A stretch of 64,000 nt of DNA from Exophiala sp. HKRS030 (GCA_023897205.1 JAHWDD010000001.1:434001-498000), one strand, 5' to 3'. Positions 44,560 to 56,213 are shown, counted from the first letter of the stretch. Program-made: numbers and translations. The notes: generated by a model from the letters alone, not told the origin.

Positions 44560-46381
44560 CGTCGAGATTGTTTATAAATAGCCACTATATCACTTCGTAT
44601 CACTGAGACGCAAAGGGCACACTTTGTGCAAGTGGTGTACAAAAAAAGAAACAAAGAATTGACATCTTTCTGATGGTCAACTTGTCGCGCTTTCTAACTG
44701 AGAGTCGTATACTCGAGGTCCTTGATGCCAATGCCGCGTGTAGCCGCAGCGTACCGAATAGTCCAAATACCGAGGAATCAAGGATGCGTGGGGGAGTCTC
44801 CGTTGTTCCGCAAAATATGTAGTATCTACTGTACGGAGTACCTGGCCAAACAGATATTCGGTGCACTCTGTTGATTGTAGGTGGCTATGTACAATCTTAT
44901 CTCTAAGAGTCGACTCTGCAAAGGGGACAGGGAGACAGTCAAATGCAAGGCATTGTCAAACAGACTGCACTTTTCTACTCATGACAAAACCATTTTCCTT
45001 GACAACTATGCAATGGATGCATCAAATGGCTTTGAATCGCAAACTCATGCTACGATTTCCTCCAAGACAAGACAAATATTCATATGCCATCAGATGCTTG
45101 TTATGACAAACCGTTGCTTCTATCTTTCCTCGATCCGTATTCATCAATCAACTTGATCCAACGTCTGTCAATGTACTGCCTTCCAAACGCCCTCGCGCCC
45201 TTGACAGGACCATCATGGTCTGTCTCTCCAACATCATTGGAAAATCGTGAACCATAAGCTTGGACTAGACGGAAGCGCCTTCAATCGGCTTCATTCCTCG
45301 AGCTACACCAGACAGTAAAAAGACATCCAAAGAAAGTTGTTGCATCTGCGCTGATCCGTGTTGATCGAGTCCTGAGCCGCAGTCGATCTCCCGGTCAATT
45401 GATTGGACGGTGGAACATTGTTCCGTTCCGACACGCACAATCACAGCCTGATGAAAATTTGGACTCTCCATCTTGGTCTGGACTTGAAGATCGACCTTCT
45501 CAACAGAAATCGACATCGAAATCGAAGACCACGGCCTCTTTCATGCTACTACACAGCCCATTCTCCACAAGTAGAAATCCCTCGCCATGGGGTCTGTCCC
45601 ACTAACGCCAACACACATGGGCTTTGTATGTGGACATGGAGTTTTCTGACGTCCACAATCGAAATCCTTCCCAGCAGCTGCTGACCGCCTTCCCACGCAT
45701 TGGATTCTCACAATCAGACTGGTGGCCTTCCGACATATCCTAAGGGGTGTTTGACCAATGGACAATGTCATGGCGTCACAATGCATCTCGAGAAAGCCAT
45801 CTTTCAGGAGGCCCGAGCAAGGTACAGAAGCTAAGCATGTGCTCTTATCTGCAGCCAACCGGCCGGAAAATGGAGCCACCAGGAAGCTAGCACAGACATC
45901 GAAGTACCCATGTACCATCTGTAACCTCTCAACATCTTTGCCACCTCTTTGCTAGGCCACTCTTTGTATCCACCTTCTCCTGCCAGCCCTCTTCTTCGCC
46001 TCATCTTCTTGACTGTGATGGCGTCGTTATGCATATGTTTCACGGCCTTGCCCAATCAATCCATGTCGTACTCTTGACCAGATGTCAAGAAGGGGGACCA
46101 GAGTTCTGACGATTGACCTTGCAATTGTAGGTAGGTCGTTCTCTCAGGTTCGACTTCTAGTCAGAGCGGCAACGCTCGAGCACCCACCAAATTTCAATTT
46201 CAATCTGATGCCAGCCGCTGCGCCTCCTACGTATATCTATTAGGTCCCGTCACCCTCTGTTTTGCTTTGTCTTGTCTGTATATACAGTACATTCCTCAAA
46301 CTCTCATAACTTCTCTGCTGTACATCCACAATTATCAAGCAGCCTTCCCCAAGACAGCCTTGTTCGCCTACAATTGTCATC
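44560..46381. other. Long intergenic spacer, no gene seen
   Basis: 1.8 kb between the start codons of the isovaleryl-CoA dehydrogenase (-) and the HAD phosphatase (+). A TACGGAGTA motif is at 44832-44840. A TATATACA element lies at about 46279, roughly 100 bases before the phosphatase ATG. Open frames in 45265-45955 have no recognisable content. Confidence 0.45.
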
Positions 46382-47437
46382 ATGGCACCAGTCGCTATTA
46401 CCCCTCCCCCGGTGGAGGTCAAGGCTCGTCCTGGCCTCCAGCGTGCCAACACTGCTAACATGGGCACCAAGAGGAAGATCATCTGCTTCTCAGGTGAGTT
46501 TTAACTCAAATGATCGACAGAGAACCCTTCTCTAATCGCACTCGCAGACTTTGATGGAACAATCTTCATGCAAGACACTGGTCACACCTTGTTTGACAAT
46601 TTTGGTTGTGGCCCGGAGCGACGAGCCGTTCTTGCTCATCAGATGGAATCCGGAGAGCGAACTTTCCGGGAAGTCTCAGATGAGCTGTATGCTTCTCTAG
46701 ACGTTCCCTTCGAGGACGGCTTCGAGGTCATGAAGACTGCACTGGATATTGACCCCGACTTCCAGTCCTTTCACGAGTTTTGCGTCAACAATACCATCCC
46801 TTTCAACGTTATTTCGGCTGGTCTGAAACCCGTTCTACGAAAAGTACTAGATCATTTCATCGGGGAAGACATGAGCAAGCACATCGAAATTGTCGCCAAC
46901 GACGCAAAGATTGCCGAAGACGGCAGCAAATGGGAGGCTGTTTGGCGACACGACACCCACCTCGGCCACGACAAGGCCCAGTCGATCAACGAATACAGAG
47001 AGATGGCCGCAATGCAAAGCGACAATGGCACGATTCCATTGATCGTCTTCATCGGAGATGGTGTTTCCGATCTTCCAGCGGCACGAGAAGCCGACGTGCT
47101 CTTTGCGCGTCGTGGGCTGAAGTTGGAGGAGTACTGCGTTGAGCACAATCTGCCTTATATTCCATTCGACACGTTTGCCGATATTCAGAGGGAAGTAATC
47201 AAGATCGCCAAGATCGACGACGAAAAGACACATGGTAAAGGTCTGCCGACGACCTTTAACCCTCGGGCCAACATGTGGAGAAGAGCCAGCAGCAAAACAT
47301 CGGTCTCTCTTTTCGCGGCGCTCAGTCCGTCCAAGGAAGAAAAGGCTTTCATGTGGCCAGAGACCTTCACCCAGCCAGCAACAAAAGTGCCTAATGCGGA
47401 CGCTGCAAAGGCTGCTGTCGCTGCACCAGTTGCTTGA
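46382..47437 (+). CDS. HAD-superfamily phosphatase, phosphoserine-phosphatase-like (Pyp1/MtnX type)
   Basis: Exon 1 is 46382-46493 and exon 2 is 46548-47437, joined by a 54-bp intron (GTGAGT donor, CTCGCAG acceptor) in phase, giving 333 residues. The HAD motif I DFDGT (residues 38-42) has its first Asp codon split by the intron. Motif II Ser is in FNVISAGLKP and the late acid motif is FIGDGVSDLPAAREAD. This pattern fits the group of fungal phosphatases related to yeast Ynl010w (Pyp1) and bacterial MtnX. Substrate is not certain; glycerol- or polyol-phosphate and similar small phosphates are reported for relatives. The C-terminus is a non-conserved Ala/Lys-rich tail. There is no targeting signal. 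No neighbour points to a pathway. Confidence 0.88.
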
Positions 47438-48107
47438 TGTTGTTCTCGTTCAGCGCTTGCTCCTGTCCAAAATAGTATGGGACAACCAACTTCAGCACAT
47501 TCCACTGTATTTTCGATTTTGAACTCAGCACAATAGCGAGAGGCGTTCAGGAAAGAAACACTACACTCGGGGGAATTTGATTATGATCATATACTTTAAA
47601 GAGATGACAGCGAAAGACTCTAATAGATTTAGCTAGAGAGAGAGAGAGAGAGAGCGATACCTTCAGAGTATGTTTGCTAGAATCTAATCCGAGCCATAGA
47701 TCTTTGCTTGTTGAATTCGGAATAAATTCAAATGTCGGTCTTTTGAAGTTCTTTCGGCCCAAACTAAAATGGGTCCCAATTCTTTCATGTCTGTCCGACG
47801 TCAAGGAGTATAGATGCTTTCAAAGACTCTACGATTACTTACCAATCACCACTTCTATTGCCCTTGACTTTTGCCTCTCTTTGATTGTTTCCATTTTGTA
47901 TCGGTTCGTCGTTACGCTGTTTGATCGGATTCATCGTCAGGGTGACCCTTGGTGTTTCTCGGTGGCACGCTCATCAAGTGCTGAGCAGTGGCAGGTGGTT
48001 TTCGTTGACACGGGCAAAACACAGATATCCGTCGGTGGAACGAGGCTCTGGCTGGGTCTTCCGGTGTCAGTCATATCGAGAAGGCAGCAAAAAAAAAGGA
48101 TATTCTT
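47438..48107. other. Spacer upstream of tyw3, no gene seen
   Basis: 670 bp between two plus-strand genes. A (AG)10 repeat is at 47635-47654. Open frames here lack protein-like content. Confidence 0.45.
47635..47654. repeat. (AG)10 dinucleotide repeat
   Basis: 20 bases of perfect AG repeat downstream of the phosphatase gene. Confidence 0.9.
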
Positions 48108-49352
48108 ATGCCACAATCTCGACACTCTCAACCGTCGACCATCCCGGCGTCGTTCGTGGCCAAGAAATCTCAAATCTTGTCGTTGCTCACGCAACCCGAA
48201 GACGAGTACACCGACAAGTCACCCAAGGGGACGGTGGACCATCAGATCCTACACCTCATACAAGAGATCAACGGTTACGATGGCCTCGTGACGACGAGCA
48301 GTTGCGCCGGTCGGGTTGCCGTGTTCGTGGAGGGACCTAGGTCGACCGCGAAGGCGGGAGACGTGAACGATGCTGGAGAAGGGGAAGATGAACAGATGAC
48401 AGGAGACCCTGTGATTGGGGTCACCACCACCAACTCCTCCTCCTCCTCCTCCTCCTCCTCCTCCTCCTCCTCCTCCTCCTCCTCCTCCTCCTCCTCCGCC
48501 GCCGCCGCCGCCGCCACGGCTACTACTACTACGACGACGACAACAGCGACATCACCCGGAGGCAAGGGTGGTGGAAAATGGTTGTACGTCTCTCATGATC
48601 CTATCGAACCTCTCCATGCCGATGGTCAAGCTGGACCTTCGACTACGGCACAAGATTTCACGACCTTGTTCAGATTGACACCCTCCTCATCAACTACGCC
48701 CCAACAACCCAACAACAACAACACAACCTCGAAAAGTCCCAGACTGATCCACCTCACCTTCTCGCCTCTGATCCTACACGTGCACTGCGCCACCTTGAGA
48801 CACGCTCGACCTCTTGTGGCCGCCGCCGTCAATTCTGGGTTCCGCGAAAGTGGCGTCCAAAGTCTGAGGGTCTTGGACGATCCCGACCACGGTGTCATGG
48901 TAGCTATACGTACCGCCGGGTTATCATTCGAGACTGTCGTTGGTGTCGTTTGCCCTTCTTCGTCTTCTTCTTCTACTACAGGACCAAACGATGAACAACC
49001 AGACACAAACCGAGAGGTGATACAAAGTATAGTCGGTGAAGAATACCTTGCAATGTGTGCGGGTGTGGTCAATGAGAGATTTCGATGGAACCATGAACGA
49101 AGAGAGAGGTTCAGAGCGGAACTAAAACGAGCAATGGCAAAGGAAGGGTTTGGGGGGTCGTCATCATCGGCGGAGTCGGGCGAGGAACCCGTACAGTGGG
49201 AAGATAAAGATGCAAGACGAAGAAGGAAAAGGGAGGAAGGATTGGCCAGACAGAGGAAGGAAAGAGAAGAGGAAAGGCGATCACAAAGAGAAAACCGAGA
49301 AGGTGACTCGGACGAACTAGATGCAGGACTCGGAGCACTCAAGGTCGTTTGA
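48108..49352 (+). CDS. tyw3: tRNA wybutosine-synthesising protein 3 (Tyw3)
   Basis: Single exon, 414 residues. The Tyw3 N-terminal block FVAKKSQILSLL, DEYTDKSPKGTVDHQI, and LVTTSSCAGRVAVFVEG is clear. After an insertion, the second block has GKWLYVSHDP and LIHLTFSPLILHVHCATLRH, RPLVAAAVNSGFRESG, and GVMVAIRTAGLSFE. In yeast Tyw3 is an SAM-dependent methyltransferase that N-methylates the wybutosine precursor at position 37 of tRNA-Phe. An insertion of about 85 residues lies between the two blocks; its middle is a perfect run of about 21 Ser, then 6 Ala, then Thr (codons TCC, GCC, ACT/ACG), encoded by the microsatellite at 48435-48515. This insertion is far longer than in most homologues. The C-terminus is Arg/Glu-rich coiled coil. 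Confidence 0.9.
   Translation: MPQSRHSQPSTIPASFVAKKSQILSLLTQPEDEYTDKSPKGTVDHQILHLIQEINGYDGLVTTSSCAGRVAVFVEGPRSTAKAGDVNDAGEGEDEQMTGDPVIGVTTTNSSSSSSSSSSSSSSSSSSSSSAAAAAATATTTTTTTTATSPGGKGGGKWLYVSHDPIEPLHADGQAGPSTTAQDFTTLFRLTPSSSTTPQQPNNNNTTSKSPRLIHLTFSPLILHVHCATLRHARPLVAAAVNSGFRESGVQSLRVLDDPDHGVMVAIRTAGLSFETVVGVVCPSSSSSSTTGPNDEQPDTNREVIQSIVGEEYLAMCAGVVNERFRWNHERRERFRAELKRAMAKEGFGGSSSSAESGEEPVQWEDKDARRRRKREEGLARQRKEREEERRSQRENREGDSDELDAGLGALKVV
48435..48515. repeat. (TCC)21(GCC)6 trinucleotide array inside tyw3
   Basis: 81 bases of perfect TCC then GCC repeat lying in the frame of tyw3, where it encodes poly-Ser then poly-Ala. It is expected to vary in length between strains without shifting frame. 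Confidence 0.97.
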
Positions 49353-49501
49353 AGGGAGTTTGTGTCGTTGCCGAGTTAGAAATCATGGGGCTCGACGAAA
49401 AGAATAGAATCTGCCAGTGGAATATCATCAAAGGCTGATAATGTCACCATCGACCTTTGATGCGAATGCCATGTTGACAATGCTTCTTGAAGAAATGTTT
49501 G

Positions 49502-49529
<28 letters not shown>
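49502..49529. repeat. (TTGC)7 tetranucleotide repeat
   Basis: Seven perfect copies of TTGC between the 3' ends of tyw3 and the methyltransferase gene. Confidence 0.93.
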
Positions 49530-49532
<3 letters not shown>

Positions 49533-49557
49533 ATGAGTACTCGTGCCTCCCACCAAA

Positions 49558-50459
49558 CTAAATCTTTGTTCCCCTGGCCATGAACGGTTCCCTCTTTGAT
49601 GTTCCCCTCAACGTGACTTCTTCACCCATCCTGACCAAGGCGAAATCCGTCAATCCCGCCTCTGCAAAGACTTTCCGCAACTCTTCCTCCCCGAACCCGT
49701 GATGACTGATGGTGTTGACGGCGTCTTTCAGGTCGGGGTGCACCTCTGCCTCCATCGCGTGGGTGACAAAGTCCACAATCATAAAAACACCACCGGGTTT
49801 GAGTCTCTCCACCAATCGTCGAGTCGCCAATCGAATGTCTGTGAAATGGTGAAAACCCATGCCTACGACGGCCAGGTCAAAGTCACGAAAGTTGGGCCCA
49901 TCGAGCGCGTCCGCCTCGGCGCCGGTCGATATCAAATTACCCACTACGGCGTGAGCGTTGATCTTTTCGTCGTCTGCTGTTTCGCCACCCTTTTCAGAGG
50001 TGAACCGTGAATTGTAAGCTTGTACCATGTTTTCGGATAGGTCGACCCCGACGAATTCGGTGGCTCGACCCGCCAGGATTGCGGTGATGGTACCGGGACC
50101 ACATGCGTAATCCAACACCCGGACACTTTTTTGGGGTTCCGACTTCTTTTCAAAGGCCGCCGAAGGGTCCAGGAACGAAACGCCAATGAATGAAATGTTT
50201 GATTGAATGAAAGAAGTGATTTTGTTGATCAGGTCACGTTGCCATTCTTCGGCCGTGTATGACGTCGCCATTTTACTGTACAACAGGAAATATACGTCAG
50301 TTTGTGTCGAGGAGAGAGTGAGAGTGAGAAAAGGACTCAAGGTCCAAAAAAAACTCACTTCCAATGTTGTCTGTTTACTTCTGTAAAGGCTGCGGCGTCT
50401 TCTGTTCCATGAGAATGGCCATGGTCGTGGTGGTGGTGATGGTGATGATGATCCGCCAT
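49558..50459 (-). CDS. SAM-dependent class I methyltransferase with poly-His N-terminus
   Basis: Exon 1 is 50459-50359 and exon 2 is 50275-49558, joined by an 83-bp intron (GTGAGT donor, TTGTACAG acceptor) in phase, giving 272 residues. The N-terminus is MADHHHHHHHHDHGHSHG, a His-rich metal-binding-like tail. The methyltransferase domain follows: SAM-binding motif I VRVLDYACGPGTITAIL, then EFVGVDLSENMV, DLAVVGMGFHHF (motif post-I) and GGVFMIVDFVTHA. The substrate is unknown. A start at 50364 that removes the poly-His would put the initiation inside the intron, so the two-exon model is preferred. The TATATAAAAG element at 50716-50725 lies 257 bp upstream. It ends 205 bp from the convergent tyw3 gene; a role in tRNA methylation is not implied by this. 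Confidence 0.85.
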
Positions 50460-51603
50460 TCTATTTGCCTGTGCCGAGTACAATATGTGTCGTTGTGTAT
50501 CTTGTACAGAGTAACGAACTCGTGTGGTGTACTTTGGAAGCACGAAGTACGCAAAGAGTACCAAGTACTGTAGTAACCAATGAATCCGAAGTAAAGGTGT
50601 CGGTCGATGTAGCTCGAAAAAAGGTTCAAGATCACCACAAGGTTGAAAGGGAAGTGATGAAAGATGAAAATGTACCTACTGTGCAACAATCTTTCAGGTC
50701 TGGGCAGTGCCTTTCCTTTTATATACCCGTTGATCGGTAGTCGTGGGTCAGTCAAATGAAGTAAAAGGACGTATCAATCAATATGTTTCCGAAATGGTCG
50801 GAGACATTTCGCCCCCCGCCTCAGAGTAGCGTAGCCTCGCCAGCCTCGTCCTCTGTTTATCGTTTCTAACGGAGACATACAAAGTCCCCGGCATTCCACC
50901 CTCCCTCGTTGACTGTTACCTTATCGCCTGTTGCCTGATTTTCTCCCTCATGAGGTGACTCACGTTACTAGTATTCTGTACTAGTACCGACGGAGTTTCT
51001 TCGTAAATAGGACTCTAAACCATAAAAAGGATCGACAGTCTACAGAAAGGGAGCAATTTACTCATGCTCATTTACTAACACCATAATGTCATATGCAGGA
51101 ATCGAATCTATTCTCACAATTCTCAATTCTCGACAAGTACAATAGGTACTCGTCAGATGAATTGCCTATATGAAAAACCATGGGTCGTGCAAGTTAATTG
51201 CTGTTGAAGTGACCCATCATATCCCATATCCCATAACACACAAAACAACAACACACACATACATTGTCATCATCATCATCTCAATCGCCCATGATGTTAA
51301 AACTCTCCTGCCTGGTATCAGAGCTAGCCCGTGTTGAAAAGATAATAACGCCGATGTTAAATCGACTATCGCCAGCTCCCATGCTATCAGTGGTATCATG
51401 TTGAAAAACACTTTTTTTCGTTTCGCTTCGTCAATTCATCCGTCCAACCATTTCTTTTTCACCATTGATTATTTTTTTGATTGTTCTCGCCCCCCAAAAG
51501 TAACGCCATAGACCTCAGATCAGGTTGATTGATCGAGTAATTCCATTAAACACACCATTTCACGCCGGATAGACCCAATGTAAGCTGTTGGGAGGTCACT
51601 TTT
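50460..51603. other. Spacer, with TATA box of the methyltransferase gene
   Basis: 1.14 kb. It contains the TATATAAAAG element (minus strand, 50725-50716) and the 3' flank of met6. No gene-like frame was seen. Confidence 0.45.
50716..50725 (-). promoter_or_regulatory. Candidate TATA box (TATATAAAAG)
   Basis: On the minus strand, 257 bp upstream of the methyltransferase ATG. Inferred from sequence alone; transcription start not known. Confidence 0.35.
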
Positions 51604-54033
51604 TTACTTAGTGTACTTGGCACGGAAAGTCTTGGCCGCGTTGACCATGTTGACCAAGGCAGCCTTGGTTTCAGTCCATTGACGAGTCTTGAGACCACAG
51701 TCAGGGTCGATCCACAACTGTTCTGGCTTCAAGTATTGCAACATCTCGGCAATGCGGTCCTCGATCTCCTTCTGGGAGGGGACTCGAGGAGAATGGATGT
51801 CATAGACACCGGGTCCAATGTGACGAGGATAAGCTTCGTCGACAAAGACCTTGAGCAGCTTAGCATCAGACTTGCTGTTCTCGATGGAGAGAACGTCAGC
51901 ATCGAGAGCTGCAATAGCATAGAAGAAGTCCTGGAACTCCGAGTAGCAGAAATGGCTGTGGATCTGTGTGCCATCTTCGACACCCGCAGTTGAAAGGCGG
52001 AAAGAATCGACAGCCCATTTCAAGTAATCGGTGCGCTCCTTGCCAGTACGGAGAGGCAGACCTTCACGCAGAGCAGGTTCATCGACCTGGATAACGTAGA
52101 CGCCGGCTTTCTCTAGGTCAACGACTTCATCACGAAGTGCGAGAGCCAATTGTTGAGCCTGAACGGACTGGTGGACATCATCACGCGGGAATGACCATCG
52201 CAAGCAAGTGATGGGACCTGTCAACATGCCCTTCATGGGCTTCTTGGAGATCGAAGCTGCATATTTCGATTCCTTGACAGTCATTGGAAGTGGTCGTGAA
52301 ATGTCTCCTACAACGATGGGTGGTCGGACGCAACGAGAACCATATGATTGGACCCACCCATTGGTGGTGAAGGCGTAACCCTTCAGGCGTTCACCAAAGT
52401 ATTGAACCATGTCATTTCGCTCTGGCTCACCATGAACGTAGACATCAAGATCGAGCTCATCCTGAATCTTGACATTGGCCTGGATCTCCTGCTCAATGAA
52501 CTTCTCGTATTGCTCAGCAGAGATCTCGTTCTTGGTCAGCTTGTTACGCTGGACACGGATTTCCTTGGTTTGAGGGAAAGATCCAATAGTGGTGGTTGGG
52601 AACAGAGGCAAGTTGAGGCGCTGCTGTTGTTGAGAAATACGAGCAGGGAAAGGCGACTTGCGGTTGTGCATCTGTTCGGTAACCTTGCTTTGTCGGTCCT
52701 TGACAGCCGGATCGTTGGTGATGCTTGAAGAAGCACGGGATTGCATTGACTTAGCGTTGGCTTCGAGGGCTTCTCGGACGGAAGCGGGGCCATCAGTGAC
52801 AGCCTTTGCAATGGTGGCAATTTCTTTGGCCTTCTCGCATGCAAAGCTGAACCAGTCAGCAATCTCAGGGGACAACTTCTTCTCGCTAGCGAGAGTATGA
52901 GGAGTGTGCAAAAGAGAGCTGGAGCTGGCAACGATGACTCGATCCTTGCCAAGTTTCTGGATGGCGGTCTCGACAATCTCAATGGCATGCTTGAAGTTGG
53001 TCTTCCAGATGTTACGACCGTTGACAACACCAGCCGACAAGATTTGTTGAGGGCCCAACGCAGCAGCGACGGTCTCAAACTGCTCGGGATTGCGGACCAG
53101 GTCGACGTGGATGGCGTAGAGGTTCTTCAATGACTCAAGAACTTCAATGTTGTGGACAATGTCACCAAAGTAGGTAGCGAGAACAATTTTGCTTCCGAGA
53201 CCTCCAAGCTTCTCGTAGGCAGGCTTGAATGCTTGCTTCACAGCCGCAGGCAGATCGAAGACCAAGATGGGCTCGTCGATCTGGACAGTTTCTGCGCCCG
53301 CTTCTTTCAATTGCTTGAGCAGATCCACGTAGAGAGGCAGGAGCTTGTCAAGGGCAGAAATGGGGTCGATGGATTGACCACGGTCCGCCTTTCCGAGGTA
53401 CAGGAAGGACACCGGTCCAAGAAGAACAGGTCTCGTGACGATGCCAGCTTCCTTGGCTTCAAGGAATTCTGTGACGGGTTTGGGTTTGGAGGAGAGCTTG
53501 AAGACTTGGTTGTCCTGGAGGGTAGGCTTGACATAGTGGTAGTTTGAGTCGAACCATTTGACCATTTCCTGAGCATCATTAGATATTGTATTGGAATTTT
53601 TTAATATATGATGGTATGCAACTCACCAAGGCAGGCACATCGACAGCTGGAGCACCGCCGGTGGCAGGTCTTTGCAGACCACGACCCATGGCAAAGTACT
53701 CATCGATAGGAGCGAGGTTGTACTTGGTGTAGCGTTCGGGAATAACACCGAACAGCTGGATGTGGTCTAGAACCTGATCATAGAAAGCAAAGTCGTTGCT
53801 TGGAATGATATCGATTCCGGCATCTTTCTGAATCTTCCAGTGCTCCAATCTGAGTCTCTTGCCCTCAGCCAACAGGTCATCCTGAGAGATTTTGCCACCC
53901 CAGTATGCTTCGGTGGCCTTCTTGAGGTCTCGGTTGGCACCCATGCGAGGGAAACCAAGGATGGAGCTATAAGGCTCAGTCAGCAAGGTCTTTATAAAGA
54001 AAAGCAGGTCGTTGGACCTACGATTGAACCATC
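51604..54033 (-). CDS. met6: Cobalamin-independent methionine synthase (Met6/MetE)
   Basis: Three exons: an 11-base exon at 54033-54023 (ATGGTTCAATC), exon 53966-53627, and exon 53568-51604, with introns of 56 and 58 bp, all in phase, giving 771 residues. The N-terminus MVQSSILGFPRMG and EMVKWFDSNYHYVKP are typical. The catalytic C-terminal half contains the zinc ligands in HSHFCYSEF (His, Cys) and DPDCGLKTR (Cys). It transfers a methyl from methyltetrahydropteroyl-triglutamate to homocysteine in the cytosol, making methionine. The very short first exon means a start at an internal Met would be wrong; the first internal start at 53986 lacks the MVQSS signature. Neighbours (5-alpha-reductase-like gene) are unrelated. 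Family length is about 765-775, so the model is complete. Confidence 0.95.
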
Positions 54034-54662
54034 CTGGCGGTAGTGAGTGAAAATTTGAGGCGGGGTAGGATAGAAATGATTCAACGATCCTCTCGAAAGC
54101 TCGATTGAGACTGTAGAGAAGGATGTGTGTCGTAAATCGAACAGGAAAAGTAGAGAAAGTGAAGAGGAGAGCGGTGAGACAGCAAGAATATCAGAGATGG
54201 AAATTTTAATCATCCATCAGTTATTATTATTTTAGTGAGCGTTGACGTGACAGGGGATGATCTTTGGTGGGATGTTTCTCTGCACTCAGTTAGACTCATC
54301 TCAGACTTCGCTGACTTCGGAAAGATTGGCCACTAGAGGCACAAGGGACCTTCGGAGGGGTCAGCGGGGTACCTAACAATGCCTGACGGATGCCTAATCA
54401 CGTCTAGTACTGCCTATTCATACCTGGCTAGAAGTGCCTAACACTGCGGTACCGGCGACACCCACCACTCAAAGCCGCCTCTCGGGAGCTTGTTCCTTTC
54501 GCTTCCGAGGGTTTTGGTTATCACGCCATGATCGGTGAGGATTAATATCGTGCTGGCTACGGAGTATTTGGGGTCTTCGCTTATGTAGAGCCATTCACCC
54601 TCCTTCACATGCTCGTCCGGCAAAAAGACCCTATATGAAAGCGTAGGTTGAGAACCGAATAT
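54034..54662. other. Spacer upstream of met6
   Basis: 630 bp holding the met6 promoter and the 3' flank of the 5-alpha-reductase-like gene. No protein-like frame was seen. Confidence 0.45.
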
Positions 54663-55769
54663 CTACAAGACACCAGGTATAGCAGCAGCTCTTCCAGCAA
54701 CAGCCCTTTTCCCAAACTTCTCCATGTACCAGTTCCGCTGTGTCACGGCTCTTGGTAGCATTGTGGTCACCTCAACAATAACGAACCACAAGGCTGGGCT
54801 TTGCCATCCCCAGCCGAGTCCCCAAGTCCCTCCGAGGATGTAATATCCCGCCCACTCAATCCATTCCCAGACGTAGTGTGGACAAAGAATGTTTCGAAAG
54901 TATCCCTGCGGTGGAGGAATAACATACACCTTGTCATAGCTGATCTCGACCTTGCCTTCTGATCTTGCCTTGCGTTTTGCTGCATCTCGCCGCATGTTGT
55001 GCAGTATTGCCTCTGAGCTCATGTTTCTCCATAGTCCCTCGGAGAAAAGTGCGAGTCCAATGATGGTGCCAAGGACAGAGCCATAAGAAAAGAGTTGGCG
55101 ATGATCCTGGGCTTCATCACTCCGAACGGAATATACTAGACCATAGGCAATGTTGCTCGAGTTCAAGTACTGGTGGACGCCCATGAAGAGGGCTATAATC
55201 GGATGGATGGGCGACATGCTCGCAGCAACAAACCATGGAGTGTAGAATGCTCGGTTCAGGTAGTGAGCGAGGTACAAACACGCCAGGATTTCAGACTGTG
55301 CTGGGAGTCCTGTACCCATGAAACTGGTTGATGCATCCGGGGTAGGCTTCAGCTTTGCTGGGAGGGTGTAGAGGATGTAGAGAAGATTGAGCGGCCCAGC
55401 GCCTTCGGCGATCGACCATGCAAGTCGACCAGGAATGTTGAATCGCGAATTGGAGGACGTCTTGCCCATCGCTTGGAGGCTCCTCAAAGGCGTCCATTGT
55501 AAAATTGACAACTAGTAGAAGGCCTGATCAGCGGAAGCTCACGACACGCGATCCGACTCTATCCAGTGGTTCTTTTTTCAAACCCGCAGCGTCTTCAGCA
55601 CAATGTATGCTGACTAGACCCAAAGATCCCTTTCTTCAGAGGTATATTATAACATGTCAGCACCTACAATTGGCCATATTCTGTAGAAGTTCATCAAAAA
55701 GCTCGAAACTCGGGGCGTGGGCGGGAAAAATTCCCCTGGAGAAGGGAGGCCAGCTAGCCAAGATGACAT
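54663..55769 (-). CDS. Steroid 5-alpha-reductase-like membrane enzyme
   Basis: Exon 1 is 55769-55668 (34 codons, starting MSSWLAGLPSPGEFFPP) and exon 2 is 55511-54663, joined by a 156-bp intron (GTAGGT donor, CTACTAG acceptor) in phase 0, giving 316 residues. Exon 2 alone would start at an in-frame TTG, so the upstream exon is needed. There are several hydrophobic helices, and the C-terminal 5-alpha-reductase domain has CPHYVWEWIEWAGYYILGG and RNWYMEKFGKRAV near the end. In relatives this domain binds NADPH and reduces a C=C in steroids or long-chain enoyl or polyprenol substrates. The substrate here is unknown. Fungal members of this length are often annotated as 3-oxo-5-alpha-steroid 4-dehydrogenase. 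Expected in the ER membrane. Confidence 0.88.
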
Positions 55770-56213
55770 GGTCGGGATCAATAAAGAGCGTTAATAAGGG
55801 AACTTGAGAACAATCAAACATTCGAGGTGTATTCCTTGTACTGTCAGAGAAGAGCTTCCGTGGCGGGAGGTGGAATGAAATCTCCCTGAATTGTGATGTC
55901 AACAAGTTTTCCATCTGTTTCTGTCATTGTAGTGAATTAGAAACGCTGCACTAGCCACTCCTGGTGCTTCAACAAACAGACCATTTATGTGCCATTACTG
56001 CCTGCTACATCCAAGCAGGAACTGCCAGATAATCTACACGAGGGAGGTGGTGAAGTTGACAGCAAATCCACATGACTCATGATGGCAACTCTAGAATTGG
56101 TACGAGAGATTCTTCTCATTGAATCACACTATCAAACAGCTCATCCGCCCCCAATACCGAATTACAGTAGACTTCCCCCCGGCGCCTGATCTATTATGGA
56201 CGATAGAAATATC
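55770..56213. other. Spacer, no gene seen
   Basis: 444 bp between two minus-strand genes; holds the 5-alpha-reductase-like promoter and ilv6 3' flank. Confidence 0.4.

Noticed and set aside
47947..48291. Plus-strand frames upstream of tyw3 that overlap its 5' end
   Set aside because: They overlap tyw3 in other frames and have no recognisable content.
48275..48565. Minus-strand poly-Glu ORF over the tyw3 repeat
   Set aside because: Shadow of the TCC repeat inside a well-supported gene.
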